From: Psoroptes ovis
Taxonomy: Eukaryota > Arthropoda > Arachnida > Sarcoptiformes > Psoroptidae
DNA: 64,000 bases
Assembly (NCBI GenBank): GCA_002943765.1
Contig: PQWQ01000004.1
Coordinates: 2,480,001-2,544,000, forward strand
Direction of reading: 5' to 3'
Below the pieces are notes generated by a model. That model was not told where the DNA came from and ran no database searches. It saw only the letters and a list, made by a program, of their open reading frames with translations. This document shows, piece after piece, positions 35,095 to 49,346 of this stretch (position 1 is its first letter; each line of letters opens with the position of its first letter). A program made the position numbers and the translations under genes.

Positions 35095-36122
35095 ATGGCC
35101 AATGAATTATTGAATTTCGATGATAATAATTTGGATAAAAAATATGAAATTAATGAAATAAAAATACCGACATCATATGGTCATATATCAGCAAAAACAT
35201 GGAACAACGGATCGAATAAATTAAAAGTATTAGCGGTACATGGTTGGCAGGTATTTGTTTTTGTTTATTTAAATGATTCATAATAATTTTTTAATTTGTC
35301 TCTTGTCAATCAAAGGATAATGCCGGAACATTTGATGAATTGCTGCCATTGCTTGAAACATTAAATTCTATGTATGTTGTTGCAATAGATTTACCTGGTC
35401 ACGGAAAAAGTAGTCATTTACCGAAAGGTATACCATATACAGATTTAACATGGACAATAGCAATCAAACATGTGTTGGATTATTTAAAATGGAAATCAAA
35501 TGTAATAATAATAGCACATTCAATGGGTGCATTAGCATCATTAGATTTTGCATCATTATTTCCTGAATATATTGATAAATTGATAATGATTGATACGATA
35601 AAACCGCGTATTTATGATAAAGAAATGTTGGCCAAAGAATCAATGGAAAACATATCGACTTATTTACGTTCTGAACATTTAAATATGAATCAAAACAAAA
35701 TTTATCAATTTGATATTGAAAAAGCGATCGATATAATAATACAAACACATTTTAATGGTAAATTAAATAAACAGAATGCAAAATGTTTGCTGAAACGAGC
35801 AGTAAAATTTCAAAACAATGGTAATGTTATATTTGGTCGTGATCATCGTTTGAATACGATTGTACGAAGAAAATTTGAAAAAAATCAATTAAAAAATTAT
35901 TTAATGAATTTAAAGTGCAATTTAATGATTATACGTTCGAAACAAACACATCATACATTGAGGTGTAAATATGACAATGAGTTTATTGATTATTACAAAC
36001 AAAAATGTTCAAAATTTATTTACCATGAAATTGATGGCGATCATTATGTTCATTTGAATTCACCACAAAATATATCGAAATCGATCGATGAGTTTATCAA
36101 TGATGATGACAATAATAAATAA
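35095..36122 (+). CDS. SERHL: SERHL/kraken-like alpha/beta-hydrolase
   Basis: Exons 35095..35250 and 35316..36122 (donor GTATTT, acceptor CAAAG, phase 0); 320 residues. Fold motifs in order: VLAVHGWQDNAGTFDELLPL with the HGW oxyanion segment (about 49-51), VAIDLPGHGKSSHLPKG, the nucleophile elbow AHSMGA with Ser121, LIMIDTIKPR, and DGDHYVHLNSP with the likely catalytic His295. The pattern HGWxDNxxxFDxLxPLL with GHGxSSH is typical of the SERHL (serine hydrolase-like) group, called kraken in Drosophila; family substrates are unclear and localisation is reported as peroxisomal or vesicular. No signal peptide. Its stop lies 51 bases from the stop of the convergent P450 gene, so the 3'UTRs must overlap. 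Confidence 0.85.
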
Positions 36123-36173
36123 TTATCATTTCTGTTATTTTTATATGGAATATTTCCAATTTTTAAATTTTAA

Positions 36174-38136
36174 TCAACGTTGAATAAATGAAATTTTTAA
36201 TCCATTAATTGAACGTAATATCATTTCACCAACGATCACTAATTTATCACGAGGATCAATTGATTTGATGTAAAAATTTCTGATAATTTTTGCAATTACA
36301 ATTTTTATTTCATTTTTTGCAAAATTTTGTCCAATACAATTTCTTGGTCCAGCTGAAAACGGTATGAATGAAAATGGATGTCTGCCACTACAATTTTCAG
36401 GTAAAAATCTTTCAGGCACAAATTTTTCTGGTTCTGGATATATTTCTGGATCACGATGTAATACATATGTGAATATGCCGACAGTGGTACCTTTCGGTAT
36501 TATATAATCATCTTTCAATCATGAGAAAAAAAAATGAAAAAAATTACATTAAAAACATTGAATATGAATTGAAAAGAAACAAATGCATACTTATTTTAGT
36601 GTCTTCACTTAAATCTCGTCCAATGAATGGCGCTGTAGGATAAATACGTTGCACTTCTTTGATGACACATTCCAAATATTTCAATCGTTTAATTTGATCA
36701 ATGGATAAATCTGATTGTGATTGTTCATCATCACAACAATTTTCGGCAAAAATTGAATCAATTTCATCGCGAACTTTTTGCTGCACATCTTGATGTATGC
36801 CCAACATATATAATGTCCAACTGATTGCATGTGATGTCGTATCATGTCCGGCAAACATAAATGTATCAACTTCTTCACGTAAATCTTCTAATGTTAAATT
36901 TTTTGTCACCAAATGATGTTGTAATAATAAGTCTAAAAATGCTAAACGATTGCTATTTTTGTTGAAAAATTTCGATGATTGTATTTCATTGAAATTGCTC
37001 ATCATATTTGCCGAACGTTGATTGGTTTGATTATTTTGATGATTCGATAAATATTTTGTCCATTCATCACGTCTTTCCTTGATAACTTTCATCGTAAAGT
37101 TTTTTGTCTTTTCTACTGATCTATTTTTTGAGAAAGTTTCAGTACAATTTCAGAACAATTTTCCTTGTGAATTAAAAATAATTTACACACCTATTGAATA
37201 ATCTCCCACAAGAACTAAGATTGAATGTCAAGTTTGGCCATAACCATGGTCTCATTAATCGTATTAAAAATATTCTACTTATATTATACAATGCTTCAAC
37301 ATATTCGTGATTTGAATTTGCTTGTAAATTCAATTTAACACCCATTGCTGTTTCACAAATAATGTCCAACATACATAATGTTATTATTGGAACCACATCC
37401 ATTTCGATTGATTCATTATTTTTACTATTCGATGTTAATCGTTTCAATTTTTTAATCAATATATTCGATTGTTCATTGATGATTGGTAGAAAATCATTTA
37501 TAATACGAAAATGAAATGCTGGTGTCAAAATTTTACGACGATTTCGCCATTTTTGTTTGCCACTCGTCACTAATCCTTCACCAAGCCAAGAATTTAGAAA
37601 ACGATATTCAGCTGATTTTTGTGTTAATGTATTACTTGTCAATATTACTTCAACATCATCAGGACGATAAAGCAGCACTAATGGTTTCATACCGATCCAC
37701 ATACGACAAATACCTTCATGTTGATAGATTTTATTCACGGATGATACCATTTGATATATTACTTTTAAAAATTTAAATTCAAATATTCAACAATTATAAC
37801 ATTTAAACCCATTCAATATCAGGATGATAGTTGAAAAAATTTTCTGAACTTACGTGCATATGTACCATATTGATAACGATATCGATCTAAATCAAGCACA
37901 ATATAAGCATGTCCTAACCATGGTAACCATGGATTTACAGGTGGTCCAGGTATTTTATTCACAATCGAAATAAAATGATATTGTTTTCGTATAAAATGTA
38001 TCAAAACATAAATAAATATGGAGATTAATATGACAAATTTTATTAATGCGGCTGGATTCAACGTGACAATCCAGATCGATAATGAATTTAGTGGATCAAT
38101 AAATGATGTAAAATAATTATTAAGAATAGTAGCCAT
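36174..38136 (-). CDS. cytochrome P450, CYP4 family
   Basis: Exons on the minus strand: 37854..38136, 37191..37761, 36591..37120 and 36174..36511; all GT..AG and in frame; 573 residues. Start: first in-frame ATG, leading to an ER anchor (about residues 30-50) and the Pro hinge PGPPVNPWLPWLGH. Other motifs: WRNRRKILTPAFHF (C helix), I-helix DTFMFAGHDTTSH (AGHDTTS at 375-381), ExxR at 440-443 (EVQR), PERF, and the heme loop FIPFSAGPRNCIGQ with Cys520. HDTTS and KILTPAFHF place it in clan 4, family CYP4, which contains fatty-acid omega-hydroxylases and xenobiotic-metabolising enzymes. CYP4 proteins are usually about 500 residues; the excess includes an Asn/Gln-rich insert before the I helix. The first intron's acceptor is weak (TTTTTAAAAG). 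Confidence 0.9.
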
Positions 38137-41100
38137 TGCAAGAATCACGAGAATTATTTAATACAAGAAAAAATTTAAACAAACATATCAACATTACACA
38201 ACTAATAATTATCATGGAATGAAATTGAAGAAATTTCAAAATTCAAATTCAAATTTTGAATTTTTTTCATTCGTTTAACACATCATTCAAATACTTGTAA
38301 AAATATTCAAATTGCAAATATGTTTTATATTAAAAGAAACAAAATGGAAAAATCTTTTTCAAAATTGATCAATTGACAATAATGTAATAATAATGTATGA
38401 AACGAAAAACATCATCAAATCAATGAAAGCGAGAAAAATTTAAACATTTTGCCACACGGACCAACGACAACAACAGCATCGAAAAAAAAAGGAAAAGAGA
38501 CAATTCAATCATTTCTAATTCAATCCAATGACCAAATGAATAATTGTGTTTGGATTTTCAAAGAAACAAAATATAAAAAGAATCACAAAAAAGCAGGGAA
38601 GAGTAAAATGGAAAAAAATTTGAATGAAATTTGAAGGAAGGAAAGCAAAATGAAGGATGTTTATTCAAACATTTATTCATTTTATTCGGAAAAAAAATGA
38701 ACGAAAATTTTAATTCAAATTTAAATGTATTATTATTATTATTATTATCATCATCACTATTTGTCGGATATATGATTATTATTCATATGATTTTGCGAGG
38801 AAAAAATAAAATAAAATTGGAAAAATACAAAAGAAAAAAGGCAAACATTTTTTGAATACAAATCACCATTAGAAACTCGATTCAATTCATCGATTCATAC
38901 ATAAATAACAATAATAACAATGATAATAATCACAATTGTTGCCATATTCATTGTGTTGATTATTTGTCAATATACAAATTTTATTTGAAGAAATGATCGG
39001 CAAAAATCGTTAAAAGTTAAGCCCTTGATTACAACAAAGAAAATACATTTAAAAAATTAAATGAATTTAGAAAAAATTCTTTGATTTTTAAAGCATTGAA
39101 TGAATCTAAAATCAATGATCAATGAATCCATGATCATTTTGAATTTCAATTCAAAATGAAATTTTCGAAAAAATTGGAAAATTCGTGGCATTTTCGCATT
39201 AATCGATTATAAACGATTCATTTGATTTCAGAAAAATGACCAAATAATGATAATAATAAAAGCAATTTCAAGCATATTGTAACAATTTGTTTACACAAGT
39301 TTTATCTGTGGAAAATATTGAATTAAATCAAACACAAATAAAATACAATGTCAAAGTCAAAATGAATTCAGGTCAAATGCTTTATATTTTTCCTATGATA
39401 ATAATGATAATCATATAAATACAATCATCGACAATGACAAAGACAACAATCTTTGCACTCACTAACATCAACAACAACAACAGCTACAATTGATGAGATA
39501 ATAGGAAGTAAAAGTAAATCATTATTTCTTCTTATTATTATTAAAAAGCTGTTGAATGATTAAGTAATTCAAAGTAAAATAAATATGAAAAAAATGGAAA
39601 GATTTCGATTCAATATTTGAATTATTTCAATAATAATAATCATAACAAATGATAAATTTGTAATGGAATTTTTTTTTTTTTCGTTAACAATTTGGAGGCC
39701 ATTGTCAACAATGAAAATTGTACAATGGAAATTGAAAATTCAACAATTCAAGATTTTTATTCTTTTTAAATTCAATTTTTTATGCTTAAATCCAATCATC
39801 GTCGTTCAAAGCCATTGTTCAATTGAATCGATTTTCATTTTTTTCATTGCAAAAAGACAATCACAAATAACAAAGCGTTGGTGGCTTATTTCGATTTTTA
39901 TTTTTTGAAAATTTCTTTTATTTCCACATTTGATACTTTATTCATTTATTTATTGAAAAAAAAATACAAAATGAAATGAAATGATGAATGATTTTACACA
40001 TTAAATTTGTTATGTCATTTGTATTCGAAATATAAAATATTTGAAACATTTTAGAAACAAACAATGATTCAACTAAGTAAGAAAATTTTACAAATTTTTC
40101 TTTGAGAAATCAAACACGTGAAATAATCAAAGAAAATATTTATCAAAGCCCCTGTGTATACCACATGATGTTTTCACATGATGATGAATCATCATCATTG
40201 ATAGGTCATTGCTGTGAATGTTTAATATAATTTGATTTACTTTTCATTTTTTCATTTCTTTAAATCAAAGAAACAATGAATGATATATTGGCCATTGCCA
40301 ATGCCAAACATTGAAAAATGATAAATAACATCTGAAAATTTCACCTAATATTTAACAAATTTTCAATGTTTTATTTTTGATTGATTGATCGATTCATTGA
40401 TTGGCATGGTGCTATCATTGAAGTTCAATGATCAATTTCAAATATACATAATAATATCCATTTCCTCTGTGATAAAAGATTGTATAGAATCGATCAATTT
40501 TATTCATTTTTCAAATATTAATGTTTGATCGATTGATTAATTTACTTGAATTCGCTCATGAATTTCGCTTTTGAAAAAAGAATCTTGATTGTAATTCAAT
40601 CCATCCGTCAATCCATATCTCATATTCAAGTTCTTTTCTGATCAAATTTTTCTATCAGCCAACAATTCTTCATTGAAGCTTTTAGCATCGAAAAATAAAT
40701 GGCTGAATGAATAATTTGCCAACCACGACAAATCATCATAATGGCAAATATGACATAATGGTAAATAAACAATCATTCATTTTTTTTTACAAAACAAAAT
40801 TTCACACAATTGAACTTTGAATCAAATCATAATCATGTTAAAGTTCAATACATATTTAAACATGTGTATAAGATGTCAATTTAAATAAATAAATAAGAGA
40901 AAAAAATGTTGGATTTGTGAAATAATTGGTTGCTCATCATAAATGATAATAAACAATTCAAATCGATTGAAATGGTGAAATTTTTGTTCACTATTTTTCC
41001 ATTTTGACTCAAGTACGTGCTAATGATGACTATCACGTTGAATGAAGAAATTATGATTTTTCAATTGATGATCATTGGTTGAAATGAAAATTCCAAAACA

Positions 41101-41769
41101 TTTTCTTTACAAAAAAATGTCAAGTACGATCGTTTCTATTGGAAAAGGCATTCATTTTCCTTTTTTTCGTACTTCCAATCGTGAATATATTCCATAATTG
41201 TAATTGATTTATTTGTGTGTGAAACATTCAAAAATAAAATAAAAAAAGTTTTTTGATTTGAAATTGTTTCGAAAATATTTCGTGGCCCAAAAAAACGAAT
41301 TTGCTGGAAAATTCGCATTCAAAAATTACCATAATCAAATGCTAATTTATACATTTTCAAAATTTTTTGGTTCCAGAAAAAAAATGGAATATTTGATTTT
41401 ACACTCGTTTTCCTAAGGTGGTAGCATTAAATTTAATGCGATGAATCGGATTCTGGAAACAGATTTCCTATTATTCAATATGCCACTGCTATTTGTCGGT
41501 TCCAAATGGTAATCAACAATGATCCAAAAATAAATTTTAAATAATAATAATAAACAAAAATTGAATAGGAATAAACAGTCAAAAAATGATGACGATTCAC
41601 ATTTGAACAAAAAAAACAACCTAAACCAAGATATTTTTAATGTATTTACGTATTTTCTGACATTTTTAAAAATTCCATATGGTTTCAAATCATAAATGAT
41701 TTATTGAATGTTGAGCTTAGTTGGCTTTTGTCACCAATTTTTTCTGACATTTGTCCAAAAAATTTAAAA
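38137..41769. other. 3.6-kb intergenic region
   Basis: Between the divergent P450 and ARFGEF3 starts. AT-rich, short simple repeats; several 60-90 codon frames without domains, rejected as noise. Probably contains both promoters. Confidence 0.5.
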
Positions 41770-44700
41770 ATGGAAAAAATTCTTAACGAAATACGTTCCG
41801 AATGTGAAGAAAATTTATCGACAGATTTGGCTAAATTATGTTTGATTATAATTGGTTTGTAAATGATTTTTAATTGATCAAATTTTTCAAATTTTTTAAA
41901 TTAAATATTATGGCAGATTCAATAAAAATCAATCTAAATAACAATGAAATACAAAACCAAAAACAACAATTACAACTTATATTACAATTATTTAAAATAT
42001 TTATTGAGAATAATGTATCAAAATTATTAATTCTGGTAATTGATTTGTTAAAATTATTCATTCGTTTAACCATAAACAACATTGATGGTGGTGAAGACGA
42101 TGATTCATTAAAAGGTTTGTTTAAATTTTTCTGCCATTTCTTTCATTAACCATCCGTATTTTCCTCTTTCGAAAATATAATATTTTTATTCAAAGAATAC
42201 ACAATTAATCAAATACTGAAATCATACATGCAAATATTTACCGTTGAAAAAAATTCAACATCACACTCATTGATTACAATTGAGCTATTATCATTGATCA
42301 TTGATCTATCAGCATTATATATTAAACAATTAACAATTACAAACGTAATCGATATTATTGAATTGTGTCATAAACAAATAAAAGAATATATTTTAAATTA
42401 TACAAATAATGATAAAACAAATGCAATCAATAATATTAATCAGAAATTATTTCGAAACATATTGAATAATATAAAATCACAAATGATGAATAATGTTAAC
42501 AATGATGAAGATAAAATATTGTCAGCAATTTCAATGACAGCCGGACAAGTTTGCTACTATTTTGTTAAAAATAAAATTATCGATCATCAACATCATCGAT
42601 CATCATCGTCATCATCATCAACAACGATAAATGATAATAATTGTAAAAACAGTAATAATATTCAAGATTTTCTATATTTGATGTTATATTTAATCAAAAA
42701 ACTTGAGACAAAAGTCAGTTTTTTGAATGATTATGATGATAATAAATATAAAAATGAAGATAATGATAAATTAATATCAACATCGATATCTGAAACAAAA
42801 ATTGAAATATTCATATTAATCAAAACATTCAATTGTTTCTATCTGAAATGTATACATTTTATATTGATAACAATACCAGATTTATGGAAACAAATGACCA
42901 ATTGTTTTCATGAATTAATATGGAAACAATTAATACCAATTTTGATATTGATATTGAATCCAACAAAAACGAGTGTAAAAAATAATTATTCAAAAATCAA
43001 TAAGAAGTATGAAAATCAAAAATTAATTGGTCGTGGTATTGAGACTTTATCACCGAATCAAGATCGACAGCAGCCACAGCAACGACAGCATAATCAATTG
43101 AAAATAATTGAAAATCAAAAACAAAAACAAGTTTCTAATTTGAATTATCAAGAACAATATTTGATATATAAAATTTCATATGAGCTATTACGTTTATTCG
43201 GTACCGATAAATCAATGCGTACCATAATGGAATCATTATTTTATCATATATTTTTATTGCCTGTTTCATTACAACAACGTTATAACTCTTTAATATTTAT
43301 GTATGATATATTCAAAAATCCAATTTTAATATTGATATTAATATCGAATCCAATGAACAAAAATGATGCGAGAATAATGGAAACAATTCATGAAAGTGAT
43401 GCAGATAAAACTTATTTTAATTTATTTCAAATATTTTTCGATTCAATCAAAGAATCAATACTGTCAAAAAATTTGATATTAAATCAATTAGGTTTGATTC
43501 TGTTGACAACATTAGTCAATTCATTGAAAATATTGGTCAATTCGGACGATGAAAAAAATCAAAATAATGACCTAAAATCATCAGTTATATTCAAAATGAT
43601 ATGTAATTATGTTGAAAATAATTTGAAACTGTTCGAATCAACAAATATGAAAATCAAAGACAATGACAACAGTAAAAAAAATAACGAAAAAATAATTGCG
43701 AAAATAAGTACAAATACGAGAAAGGCATCAAGATCAAAATTAAACAATTTAAATGATATTGATTATCATGATAAACTCAATGAATTGATTGAATCATCAT
43801 CATTGTCATCAATATCAAAATTAAGTGCAATATCATTGAAAAATTTGAATGAAAATATCAAAATAACAACGATTCATTTATCATATGAAAATTTATCAAC
43901 GCTAAATGACTTCAATATGAATCTCAATAATGTGAGATTAACGAATAGTGATACAAAATTATATGAAAAAACCGAATTGAACGATAATAATGATGATGAT
44001 ATCAATCAAGTTTTCGTTGATGATGATGGCATTGAAAATAATAATCTATCATCATCATCATCATTAGATTCTACATCATCAACAAGTGATAATGAAAATT
44101 CTTTAAATGAATCAAATGATTCTGATAAAAATATTGAAACGTTTGTCATGTCCAAAATGTTCAATCAATATAATTATGGAAAAAATAATGATAAATCAGT
44201 GAATATTAATTTTAATCATTTTGAAAAATTATTAGCACAAATATTCATACGCAAATTATCAACTATATTGAATGATTTGATAAATTGTCGTAATCAATTT
44301 ATAATCGATGAAATAATACAAAAATTTTCATCATCATATTGTAAAAATTTATACAAAATATTCAGATTATTATTGATTGATGATGAGATTGATGAAAATC
44401 GAATGAAAAACTTAGATTTCGAGACGAATGAAATTGAAAAACTGAAATTGTATAAAAATTTTTTCAACATTTTTTTCATCAATGCAGATGGAATATATTT
44501 GACATCATATCTTACATTATTATTGAATTTGAAATTACAATATTCAAATCATTATGATATTCAATCAAATAATAACGGAAAAAATTCTTCGAAAATCATC
44601 GATGAAAAAGCATTCATTAATGAAATTTTCGATTACAACATTACATTGTACTTATCCGAAACATTTCTGTCCGAAATTTATCAAATAATATTGAAAAATA

Positions 44701-47700
44701 ATCTATTCGAAACAATTTTCATTGAATATAATGATAAATTTGATCAATTGCCCATAATCAAATTTCTGTTAGACATCGATATTATTGATAACATCAATTC
44801 CAATTCAATAAAATTGTATGATTATGTTAGATTTGAACAATTTTTTAATATTACAAAATTTAATGAACAGCATCAGCAGCAGGAAAAAATGAACAATTAT
44901 GTCAAACAAATAAATTTATTAATAAAAAGATTTTTAAATTTTTTTTGGGACAAATTAATAATTTGTTTGCAACAAGAATTGACAAGAAAATTTACCTTTG
45001 AACGATTGATTGAACATTTATCGGAAACAAATCATAATAATAATATTAACAATTCAACAAATTTGAATTTAATTCAATCAATTTGCTTATTATTCAATTG
45101 TGATAATCGATTCATTTTGACACATTGTAAAAATGTATGTAATTTTCTACCAAAATATTTTTACTTTGACTCGTGTGTTTATTTGATTTTTAATATGTTT
45201 TTTCTTTTTACCTCGTTTTTTTTCTTAAAAACATCTATAAATAACAAAAAAAAATTATCATCATTTATTATTATTACACAGACAAATATTAGCATAATGA
45301 TTTTGTTGAAAGTGTTTGAAATTTGTGAAAAAGTTGGCCATTACAATCAAATAGATAAAATTTATTGCCTGCTATTGAAATACATAACAAATAAATCATC
45401 ATCATTTCAGCGAACCAAAAATGATTTGAAATTTAAATTAAAAAGTTTTACTAAACAACAACAACAACAACAACAGCAATCACAGCAGCATCAATTTTCT
45501 GATAATAATCAAAACAGCAACAATAACAACAATAATAATGATAATAATTTGTCATATTTGCAAATAATTGCTATGAAAACATTATTAACAAATCCAATTC
45601 CTATTGGACAACAATGTATTAAAATATGGAAGTACATTTTTGATTTGTGCAAATTTTTGAATGATTTAGAAACATTTATATTTCATTCAAATCGTACAAC
45701 ATTATTGAGTCGAGCAAAATGTTCCATAACTACAATCATACAGAAATCGGCTAAATCAATGAATACAATCAATAGTAATTATATCAATGAATTGAATAAT
45801 CAATTCGATAGTAATGATTATTATCAAAATTTATATTGTAATCAGCTACAACAAAATCAATATAATAATTCCAATAATACGATGACTAAATTTACACAAT
45901 TTTCAAATTTAAACGAAATGAATATGATCGAAGATGAAAGATTCACATTAATCTTGAATGAATTACAACAAGGTAATAATAAATTATTATCATATAATTC
46001 AAAAGAAATGGAACACATTTTAGAATATTTATCAATTTTAATACAAAAATTATTCGAAACAATTACATTGAAATGTAATTTATCATTATTATATAATTTT
46101 ATTAATGAATTATGTGATTATAGTAAACAACAATTATTATTATTATCAGATTATAAACACAATCAACAACAATCGTTGTTGAATCATTATGATTATTTTA
46201 ATGATGATCATAGAATATTATCGTCATCATCATTAATGTTTCATCGTTTAATTGAAATTATATTACGTTTTATACGGAATAGTCGCCCATTATTACATTT
46301 TATGAAAATATGGCCAATATTATCATCACATTTGGTGTTTGCATCTACAATAAATGATATAAATATATCCAAAAAAGCAATAATATCACTTCATGATATT
46401 ATCAATATATTTCTATCATCTTACAATGAATTGGATTATTTTCATTTCAATGAATTATTATTTAAATCTTATGAAAAATTGTTACAAAATGAAATTTACG
46501 ATACAAATATGATTGATATTGATATCAATAACAATCATAATAATAATGGTAATAATAGTGAACAACAAAAACAACGACTTCAACAGCAACAATATCATTA
46601 TCAGCAATTGCAACAGCAACAACAAGAATTAATATTATATTCAATTTGTGAATTTGTTGAAGGAGCATCAAAAGAAATACGTTCAGGTTGGAAATCAATA
46701 TTCAAAGCATTACGTTCATTGCGTTTTCCGAATTTTAATGATAATGAATTAATGATCAAATCGTTCAATTGTACTGAAGTAGGAAATGGTAATGATAATA
46801 ATCATATACAAATTTTAACTGATACATTTGAGGCATTTTTACATCAAGATAATTTACATGTATTGTCATATGCATCAATTGATTTTATACCATGTATTTT
46901 TCATTTGATTCGAAATTATTCGACAAACAAATTGCAACAACAATCAAACAATCTAAGAAATCAACAAAATATTGAAATATTCATAATATTTCTTAAATGT
47001 TTACAAAAATTTTCAAAAATTTTTCTTTCAATCAACGAAGATATTTGCATCAGTGTTCATGTACGTATTAAGAAGATACAATCAATAGATTTGGAAAAAT
47101 TATCAGAATCATTACATTCGATTGAATCATCAATTGATTTTCAAACAATATTATCATCAGCAAAAAATGAAGAAAATGACAGAGAATTTATTGAATACAC
47201 AAATCTTGTATTACAAATATGGTATCTATTTTTAAGTGAACATTCTACAACAATTTGTTTGAGTCGATTAGAATATCGATCCATGTTATTGGAAGTATAT
47301 TTCACAATCATACAGTCAATAATCGATTCAAATAGTAATAACAATAATAATGATAATTACGTTAAATTTTCATTATATTGTTTTCAACACATCGATTTGC
47401 CTATGATACAATATTTTTTACGTGAAACAATTGAAATTAATGAGAAAATGATTGATGATTATCATTTATTTCTAAAAAATTGGCTGCAAACATTTAATAA
47501 TCATATTATCAAATTCATGTTGATGAAAAATGATGGCAGCACCAATGATAATGAATTGATTGAAATGAAAAATTTGATTTTAAAACAAACATTATTGGTT
47601 TATGTTGAATGTTTAAATGGCAAATATCATGATATGATATCTACATTATCATTATCATTGTTCAAGTAAGTTTTTTGATAATTTTATTCGTGAAGAAAAA

Positions 47701-49098
47701 TTTTAAAAATTCTTTTACACTTTCAATAGGCATCTATTATTATCATTGAATGAAATTTTCCAGCAAAATACATGGAAAATTATGATTGACATATTTAAAA
47801 TTGGTCATCAATTAACTTTGAATCCATTAATCTTATTGATTGATTCATTTAAGCATTCACCTATCGATTTGAATAATGATATGGAACAAATAAAAATAAT
47901 AACATGTCGAAACCAGACAACACAAATAAATTTATCATCAACATTTTCATTATATAATAGTGATTATTTGAAGAAACGAGCTAAACAATTATTCTTTATT
48001 GATAATGAGAACGATGACAATGATGATAATCCTGATGATAGTCTACAACAATCGATATCGCATACAATGATAATCGAAACATCGACTGGTTTACAGCAAA
48101 GTATATCATTCAATTTATTTATAATGCAATTGAATTATCACCTTAAATTATTGCAAATATTATCATCATTATTAATGTTCAATATTTGTTCAAATTTTTC
48201 CGATATCGTTAATCATTCTGATAATTATCTCAAAAAAAATGATGAAATCAAATCTAAACCATTATTGAATTTACAATGGACACAATATAATGAAATTTGC
48301 TCATTATTCAAACAAACATTTCAATATTCCATGAAATTTGATGAACGAATTGGTTTAAAATATTTATTGAAATATTTAATACCAACAGCCACAACATCAT
48401 TGTCATCATATGCAAATAAACCAATAACTTTATTGAAATTATCAACATTAGTATGGTCAACACAATTTTCTGTACAGTTGTTTCTTTGTTCAAACTATCA
48501 AAATGATGAAAATTTGATAGCATTCGAAGAATTATTCATTGAAATCGAATCAATTTTCAATGAAAAAATTGTATCGATTGAGAAAATTTTTGCAATAAAT
48601 TCAGTCAACCAAAATGGTAATCAATCGATTTTTTCGATCACAGACCAACAAACGTCGGACAATCAAAAAATTACAAAATTAATAGCAACAAATGATCGAA
48701 CAAAATTAATAAACAATTATCGTCGTATGAAACAATCATTGAATCCATTAGCGAATCACAATCAGAATAACAATTCAAATCAATCAAATTCGAAACTTTT
48801 CAATGATGAATCAATGCAATCATTAAAACCACAACAACAATTCAATGAAATGAATGAATATTTTGGATCAGACATTAATTTATTTATGCAAGTATGGATT
48901 GAAATCATAATAAAATGTTTACGCAAACATTTAGATTTGGATAATGTGCAAACATATCGTTATCTGTTGCGGCAATATCAACATTTAATCAATACAATGA
49001 TCATGATAAATAAATATTATTGTGACGATGATTTACAAACAATCATTATTGAATGGATACAAAAGTTAACCGATTTATATTTAGAACAACCGAATTGA
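41770..49098 (+). CDS. ARFGEF3: ARFGEF3 (BIG3)-like large protein of the Sec7/BIG superfamily
   Basis: Exons 41770..41854, 41917..42114, 42196..45134, 45282..47665 and 47730..49098; junctions GT..AG and frame-consistent; 2,324 residues (human ARFGEF3 about 2,177). MEKILNEIRSE matches the family start MEEILRKLQKE. Further agreement: LTLLLNLKLQYSNHY, SRPLLHFMKIW, SKKAIISLHDII, FHFNELLFKSYEKL, IRSGWKSIFKALRS (the BIG/GBF HDS-type signature) and TFEAFLHQDNLHVL. No intact Sec7 catalytic motif was found; ARFGEF3 is known to have a degenerate Sec7 domain. The vertebrate protein regulates secretory-granule biogenesis and binds prohibitin and PP1. Asn/Gln/Ser runs inflate the length. The third intron (45135-45281) is 147 bases with no in-frame stop, so naive frame-calling reads through it as a hydrophobic insert. 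Confidence 0.9.
45135..45281 (+). other. stop-free 147-base intron within ARFGEF3
   Basis: Donor AAT|GTATGT and acceptor ATTACACAG|ACA are both phase 0, so the open frame continues. The encoded 49 residues are Phe/Tyr/Ile-rich, unlike the helical repeats on either side. The family alignment joins better without it. Confidence 0.65.
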
Positions 49099-49346
49099 CA
49101 ATTATAATTGAATAATCATGAATTATTCTTAAACAAAATACTTTTCATTTATTCAATGTTTTATATAAAAAAATGGATATTTAAAATGCTTTTAACATGT
49201 TATGAATGATATTTTTTTTTTTTTTGATATTATGAGGTTATAATTTTAAACTTTTCCATTTGTCGATGATTCCGATGATTTCTTGATGATAATAAACATT
49301 TTAAATGAGAAAAAAACAATAAGTAATTTGAATTTCATCTGAAAAT
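49099..49346. other. 3' gap of convergent genes
   Basis: 248 AT-rich bases between the ARFGEF3 stop and the stop of the minus-strand membrane-protein gene. No canonical AATAAA was seen close after the ARFGEF3 stop. Confidence 0.4.
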
